DNA of 8,398 nt from an uncultured Clostridium sp. (GTDB lineage Bacteria > Bacillota > Clostridia > TANB77 > CAG-508): contig USIO01000040.1 of assembly GCA_900554815.1 (NCBI GenBank), positions 1-8,398 on the forward strand. The letters run 5' to 3'. The position numbers and the translations under genes were made by a program. Each line of letters starts with the position of its first letter. Position 1 is the first letter of the stretch. Of the stretch, positions 5,783-8,398 are shown piece by piece. The notes under the pieces are model-generated. The model did not search any database. It had not been told where the DNA came from and worked only from the letters and a program-made list of their open reading frames with translations.

Positions 5783-5833
5783 CCTTAAACCGTAAGGCTC
5801 TGTTACAGTTTATCACAAAATTTGTAATAAAAT
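5783..5833 (+). promoter_or_regulatory. Weak promoter and small inverted repeats before the 80-residue XRE gene
   Basis: The 162 bp between the terminator and the next gene hold two small inverted repeats, CCTTA-AACCG-TAAGG (5783-5797) and CTGT-T-ACAG (5800-5808). Candidate promoter parts are TTACAG (5803-5808) with TAATAA (5825-5830, 16-bp spacer) or TAAAAT (5828-5833). None is close to consensus, so this is tentative; the inverted repeats could be operator half-sites. Confidence 0.3.
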
Positions 5834-5863
5834 CAATAAAAAAGAAATTGTGAGGGAAATTTT

Positions 5864-6106
5864 TTGAAAAAGTTTAATAACAAAGCAAATATCATTGGTA
5901 ACCTCTTGCAAGAACACAGAAAGAAAAAAGGGTTTTCAAAAGAAGAAGTATGCAGGAGAGTTCAATTATATGGTATTGATATACATAGAGTTGAATTATA
6001 TAGAATGGAAAAGGGTATTAGTATTGTAAAGGATTTTGAGCTTGTTGCTTTATGTAATGTATTAGATATTGATTACAATACAGAAATTAAACCTATAATT
6101 GAATAA
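5864..6106 (+). CDS. Small XRE-type helix-turn-helix protein
   Basis: This protein of 80 residues is little more than one Cro/C1 helix-turn-helix domain (residues 9-71: IIGNLLQEHRKKKGFSKEEV, RVELYRMEKG, then DFELVALCNVLDIDYN). The second helix carries a longer insertion (CRRVQLYGIDIHR) than classic XRE proteins. The start is TTG 5864, 8 nt after GAGG (5852-5855). It follows the 104-residue XRE gene in the same direction but behind a terminator, so it is probably expressed separately. Pairs of one about 100-residue and one about 80-residue XRE protein are common in Firmicute mobile elements, where they set a lysogeny-like switch. Here that role is inferred from family and context only. Confidence 0.85.
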   Translation: MKKFNNKANIIGNLLQEHRKKKGFSKEEVCRRVQLYGIDIHRVELYRMEKGISIVKDFELVALCNVLDIDYNTEIKPIIE

Positions 6107-6115
6107 GTATTTAGT

Positions 6116-6142
6116 AGATAGCAATAAAATGCTATCTTTATT
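6116..6142 (+). terminator. Probable terminator after the 80-residue XRE gene
   Basis: An 8-bp perfect stem (AGATAGCA 6116-6123 with TGCTATCT 6130-6137) has loop ATAAAA and is followed by a broken T-rich run (TTTATTGTTT). It starts 9 nt past the stop. The imperfect T-run makes it moderate in strength. Confidence 0.6.
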
Positions 6143-6182
6143 GTTTAAATGACAGATTTCGACAAACTTTTATATATTTTTT

Positions 6183-6191
6183 TGATATAAT
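6183..6191 (+). promoter_or_regulatory. Extended -10 promoter of the Spo0E-like small gene
   Basis: TGATATAAT at 6183-6191 is identical to the extended -10 at 92-100. The only -35-like string, TCGACA (6159-6164), is 21 bp away, too far for normal spacing, so the extended -10 probably carries the promoter. The start would be near 6198, just before GGAG at 6201-6204. Confidence 0.5.
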
Positions 6192-6214
6192 ATAAAAAAA
6201 GGAGCTGATGACTT

Positions 6215-6376
6215 ATGGATATTAAAATTTTTTATTTATCATTAAGGAATCGTGCAATCTTAGAAAAACTAATTTCAAATAATGCAAGCAATAAAAAAAT
6301 TCTACGCCAAGAAAAATTGCTTGAAAAGTACACAAATGAACAATTAAAGTATATGAATAAAATTACTACTAATTAA
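6215..6376 (+). CDS. 53-residue Spo0E-like small protein with altered signature
   Basis: The peptide starts MDIKIFYLSLRNRAILEKLI and continues through NASNKKILRQEKLLEKYTNE to QLKYMNKITTN. Its pattern of two helices, L-R/N-x-x-I-L-x-x-L-I, a turn, then I-L-x-x-E-x-L-L-x-K-Y, follows Spo0E-type aspartyl-phosphate phosphatases, which form two-helix hairpins that dephosphorylate response regulators. The family's SQELD signature is replaced by EKLLE (about 35-39), so catalysis is doubtful. It might be a non-catalytic binder or an unrelated two-helix peptide. ATG 6215 is preceded by GGAG (6201-6204) at a slightly long 10 nt; an ATG at 6208 gives only five codons. The gene has its own extended -10 promoter and terminator. 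Its possible target class, receiver domains, is represented in the window by the degenerate receiver at 4507-5136. Confidence 0.65.
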   Translation: MDIKIFYLSLRNRAILEKLISNNASNKKILRQEKLLEKYTNEQLKYMNKITTN

Positions 6377-6382
6377 ATTATT

Positions 6383-6418
6383 AAAAACAAGGAAATTCAA
6401 AAAATCCTTGTTTTTATT
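6383..6418. terminator. Bidirectional terminator between convergent units
   Basis: A perfect 11-bp stem (AAAAACAAGGA 6383-6393 with TCCTTGTTTTT 6405-6415) has an 11-nt loop. The outer A/T pairs give a T-run on either strand, so it can stop both the rightward Spo0E-like gene (stop 7 nt before) and the leftward membrane-protein unit (stop at 6452). Confidence 0.75.
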
Positions 6419-6451
6419 ATGTATGTATTTCACAAATTTTAATTTTATTCT

Positions 6452-6778
6452 TTAAATCTTAGGTATTAATACATAAACAAAACCAATAGCACCTATAACC
6501 ATAAATATAATACCTACTAATATTATTCTTTTTCTTTTAGAAATCTCTTCTTTTTCTGAATCTGTTATATTTTTTATTGGATATTTTCTTCTTTTTAATA
6601 AATATAGTATTAGACCTTCAGAACTTTGTCCACTTGTCGTAAGTAATCCCATTAGTTTAGGGTGTTTTAAACCTCTTGCTTTTGCATCTATGATTGTTAT
6701 TTTGTATAATTGATAAACCATTGAAACAGCACCTACTAAATAAATTGCTATAAATATAGCCATAAATATATAATTCAT
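6452..6778 (-). CDS. Small two-TM membrane protein paired with an XRE regulator
   Basis: This is an unrecognised protein of 108 residues. A membrane helix at about 3-24 and another at about 85-104 frame a basic cytoplasmic or extracytoplasmic loop (AKARGLKHPKLMGLL, LYLLKRRKYP, then SEKEEISKRKR). The many Lys/Arg next to both helices favour a cytoplasmic loop with both ends outside. GGAGGA lies just before the ATG, and only 9 nt separate it from the stop of the XRE gene upstream, so the two are one transcript. A membrane protein directly after a membrane-tethered XRE regulator is a common Firmicute arrangement. Here it may be the regulator's partner or target, but no sequence proof exists. Confidence 0.78.
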   Translation of the reverse strand: MNYIFMAIFIAIYLVGAVSMVYQLYKITIIDAKARGLKHPKLMGLLTTSGQSSEGLILYLLKRRKYPIKNITDSEKEEISKRKRIILVGIIFMVIGAIGFVYVLIPKI

Positions 6779-6787
6779 AAAATCCTC

Positions 6788-7195
6788 CTATATCTTTTTT
6801 ATAATTTGGTAAAATAAAAATGAAAAACTAATAATGGATACTGTAAAAATAATAATTATTATGGAAGCACTTTCATTAAAAATTATTCCTACAATTATAA
6901 ATGCTATTATCAACAGGATATTTAACAAAACTGCATATAAAATATTCTTATTACTTTTAACAATATCTGTACTATCCTTTAAATAATCTAAAACTTTGTC
7001 ATCATAACTCAACAAAACATCTAATGATACATTAAAGAATTTACTTAAATTTACTAAACTATCTATATCTGGATAAAATTTACCATTTTCCCAGTTTGAT
7101 ATTGTCTGTCTTGTTACATTTAGTTTTTCGGCTAATTGTTCTTGTGAAAGATTTTTTTCGTTTCTCATTGTCATTATTTTTTTACCTAAATCCAT
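6788..7195 (-). CDS. Membrane-tethered XRE-family regulator
   Basis: This protein has 135 residues. Residues 3-62 are a Cro/C1 helix-turn-helix (SQEQLAEKLNVTRQTISNWE as the core, then PDIDSLVNLSKFFNVSLDVLL). A short linker leads to two hydrophobic helices at about 85-106 and 111-129. The DNA-binding domain thus faces the cytoplasm, tied to the membrane. It lacks any enzyme or ligand domain, so signal entry would be through the membrane part. AAGGAGG (7207-7201) sits right before ATG 7195. It heads a two-gene unit with the 6452-6778 membrane protein. Promoter candidates and 16-bp direct repeats lie at 7216-7293. The leader bases 7221-7201 nearly match those of the XRE gene at 7846, suggesting duplication of a gene with its promoter, although the C-terminal halves have diverged. 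Confidence 0.9.
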   Translation of the reverse strand: MDLGKKIMTMRNEKNLSQEQLAEKLNVTRQTISNWENGKFYPDIDSLVNLSKFFNVSLDVLLSYDDKVLDYLKDSTDIVKSNKNILYAVLLNILLIIAFIIVGIIFNESASIIIIIFTVSIISFSFLFYQIIKKI

Positions 7196-7244
7196 AGTTT
7201 CCTCCTTTCACAATAATTATAATATTCCTTATATTTTTTTCTAC

Positions 7245-7293
7245 CAAATATATTTTACATTTATGAATTATTAGTATCAAATATATTTTACAT
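7245..7293. repeat. Two 16-bp direct repeats between the XRE genes, probable operator sites
   Basis: CAAATATATTTTACAT occurs exactly at 7245-7260 and 7278-7293, a period of 33 bp (about three helical turns). Each copy has the palindromic core AAATATATTT. The second copy runs into a further perfect inverted repeat, ATTTTAC-ATA-GTAAAAT (7285-7301). They lie upstream of the leftward XRE gene at 7195 and are likely regulator sites. Confidence 0.6.
7252..7280 (-). promoter_or_regulatory. Leftward promoter embedded in the direct repeats
   Basis: Read leftward: TTGATA (7280-7275), a 17-bp spacer and TAAAAT (7257-7252). Each element uses bases of a different copy of the 16-bp repeat, so a protein bound to both would cover the promoter. 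It would start near 7245 and serve the XRE gene at 7195. A second choice is TATAAT at 7221-7216 (or TATTAT 7224-7219 with TTGGTA 7247-7242, 17-bp spacing), closer to the gene. Confidence 0.5.
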
Positions 7294-7336
7294 AGTAAAA
7301 TTATGGGTTATAATCTAGCTTTTTTCATTGAATATT

Positions 7337-7846
7337 TTAGTTTTTCTTTCTAGTAAAGAAAATTCCAATAAGTAACCCAATAAAAATAACTGGTGCTATT
7401 CTAATAAACATCCACTCAAAAGAATGTATAGCAACTCCTAAAACTGCTTTTTCTGGATCATTATAATCCCAATTTAAGTATGGACTATTTAATAAAATTA
7501 AAACCACAAAAATACCAACTATAATTACACATAATGAGATTAACAACCAATGAATTATTTTTCTTCTCTCATTTTTTCTTTGTGATAGTTGTAAATTTAT
7601 TACTTCTAATTTTTCAGAAATTGCTTTTAAATCATCTACTTTAGATTCAGTAACTTTTTCTCCTAGTAAAGTGCTTACAGTTGTGTCTAAAACCTCTGCC
7701 AATTTGATTAGCATTTCTGCATCTGGAACAGATAATCCTTGTTCCCATTTTGAAATCGTTTGTCTAACTACATTTAATTTTATAGCCAATTCTTCTTGTG
7801 AAAGTCCTTTTGATTTTCTTAATGTTTTAATATTTTCTTTTAACAT
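7337..7846 (-). CDS. Membrane-tethered XRE-family regulator with coiled linker
   Basis: This protein has 169 residues. Residues 3-62 are a Cro/C1 helix-turn-helix (SQEELAIKLNVVRQTISKWE as core, then PDAEMLIKLAEVLDTTVSTLL). A linker at about 65-95 looks helical and may dimerise (VDDLKAISEKLEVINLQLSQ). Two membrane helices follow at about 97-119 and 146-164, with a short loop (NSPYLNWDYNDPEKA) between them outside the cell. It is a frequent Firmicute type, with DNA-binding activity controlled from the membrane, ligand unknown. AAAGGAG (7863-7857) precedes ATG 7846 at about 10 nt. A promoter with an overlapping inverted repeat lies at 7872-7906. No clear terminator separates it from the next leftward pair, so some read-through into the 7195 gene is possible. 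Confidence 0.9.
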   Translation of the reverse strand: MLKENIKTLRKSKGLSQEELAIKLNVVRQTISKWEQGLSVPDAEMLIKLAEVLDTTVSTLLGEKVTESKVDDLKAISEKLEVINLQLSQRKNERRKIIHWLLISLCVIIVGIFVVLILLNSPYLNWDYNDPEKAVLGVAIHSFEWMFIRIAPVIFIGLLIGIFFTRKKN

Positions 7847-7871
7847 TTTACAACAGCTCCTTTCTACAATA

Positions 7872-7906
7872 ATTATATAAAGAACTGTCCGTTGCTACAA
7901 GCAATG
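7872..7906 (-). promoter_or_regulatory. Leftward promoter with overlapping inverted repeat
   Basis: Read leftward: TTGTAG (7900-7895), a 17-bp spacer and TATAAT (7877-7872), which is well placed for the XRE gene at 7846. An inverted repeat, CGTTGC-TACAA-GCAATG (7890-7906, one G-U type mismatch), covers the -35, as an autoregulatory operator would. Confidence 0.55.
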
Positions 7907-7971
7907 CTTTTTAACATTTGGGATTTTTCCTTATAAATCAGTATTTTATTTCTCTCATAACTTGTAATTTG

Positions 7972-8398
7972 TTAATTAATCAAATATGCTTTATTATTAA
8001 TTTCTGTTTTTACTTTTAATACCGTTTCTTCAATAGAAGAATTTGTTGTGTCTATAACATTAGATTCGTATTTGCCAAGATTATTAAATTGATTCCACAT
8101 AGTTTCTACTAAATTTATATTGGTTTCTTTATTAAGTTTTGAGCGTTCAATTGCTCGTTTCATTGTTTCTTCTTTAGTGGCTCTCAAAATAATATAATGT
8201 ACTTCGTAGTTTTCCTGTGCTGCTTTTATCCATGGGTCTAAAAACCACGGTCCTACAATTCCATCAACAATTACATCATACCCACCTCGTGCATATCTCT
8301 TTGCAGCCTCTAAAAAGGCTTCAATGACAACCAGATTTTGCTTGTTGGATTCTGGCAAATGTGGTGGTATTGCGCCTTTGCTTAAGTAATGAAAAAAG
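7972..8398 (-). CDS. P-loop kinase-like protein (AAA_33 type), 5' end outside the window
   Basis: The reading frame is open to the right edge and ends at TAA 7972-7974, so only the C-terminal 142 residues are seen. The visible part begins FFHYLSKGAIPPHLPESN. It then has GGYDVIVDGIVGPWFLDPW, where the hydrophobic strand ending in Asp suits a Walker B-like position, followed by YEVHYIILRATKEETMKRAI with the R-x-x-x-R lid pattern, and a helical end with NVIDTTNSSIEET. This matches from memory the gut-clostridial AAA-family / zeta-toxin-like small-molecule kinases annotated as AAA_33. The Walker A loop must lie beyond the window, so activity cannot be judged. A TTG at 8358 is not taken as the start, because coding sequence clearly continues upstream. 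It is probably a separate unit from the XRE genes, though no strong terminator is seen after it. Confidence 0.85.
   Translation of the reverse strand, partial: FFHYLSKGAIPPHLPESNKQNLVVIEAFLEAAKRYARGGYDVIVDGIVGPWFLDPWIKAAQENYEVHYIILRATKEETMKRAIERSKLNKETNINLVETMWNQFNNLGKYESNVIDTTNSSIEETVLKVKTEINNKAYLIN

Noticed and set aside
7671..7880. Rightward open frame opposite the 7337-7846 XRE gene
   Set aside because: It is the shadow of the helix-turn-helix and promoter region, without a ribosome site or recognisable domain.
1..8398. CRISPR arrays, tRNA/rRNA genes, insertion-sequence ends, attachment-site duplications, riboswitches
   Set aside because: I saw no regularly spaced long repeats, RNA gene signatures, transposase or integrase, or matching end repeats by eye.

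Overview
The window is about three-quarters A+T and uses the standard bacterial code: tryptophan is TGG, and TGA ends at least one gene. Strong GGAGG-type ribosome sites, TATAAT/TTGATA promoters, U-tract hairpin terminators, several TTG starts and many membrane-tethered XRE regulators point to a low-GC Firmicute, most likely a clostridial gut commensal. No tRNA, rRNA, CRISPR array, transposase, integrase or relaxase is visible. The content looks like accessory DNA, such as the inside or edge of an integrative or conjugative element. That reading rests on gene content, not on a seen boundary.

Left block (1-3669, rightward). After a doubtful partial frame, a strong extended -10 promoter leads to a membrane-anchored XRE regulator with an external DUF4825-like domain (242-1399). 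A small helical protein (1440-1745) follows, then an unnamed 145-residue protein with HYG / GGFW / YGWDCDSI motif clusters (1760-2197). A hairpin terminator at 2204-2231 separates these from a triple-OB-fold S1-like RNA-binding protein (2248-3042) and a winged-helix, DUF5697-like protein (about 3052/3061-3564). The block ends in a terminator with a GCAA loop.

Middle block (3674-6418). A leftward three-gene operon (5136 down to 3798) encodes a membrane-anchored protein with a degenerate response-regulator receiver domain (phosphoacceptor Asp replaced by Asn), plus two unrecognised small proteins. It diverges from a compact XRE repressor gene (5339-5653). The space between them holds a 31-bp perfect interrupted palindrome lying on a good leftward promoter, so the XRE protein probably represses the operon. 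Two more small rightward genes follow, each with its own terminator: an 80-residue XRE protein (5864-6106) and a 53-residue Spo0E-like peptide lacking the usual SQELD signature (6215-6376).

Right block (6452-8398, leftward). A membrane-tethered XRE regulator and a two-TM membrane protein form a pair (7195-6788, 6778-6452). Upstream are a second membrane-tethered XRE regulator (7846-7337) and the 3' part of a P-loop (AAA_33-like) kinase gene that runs off the right edge. The two XRE genes share a nearly identical -10/ribosome-site leader. The space between them carries 16-bp direct repeats that form part of a promoter.

The most original parts are the pseudo-receiver operon with its palindromic operator, and the two-gene 1440-2197 module whose second product may have an ADP-ribosyltransferase-like fold. 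Both functional readings are inference.
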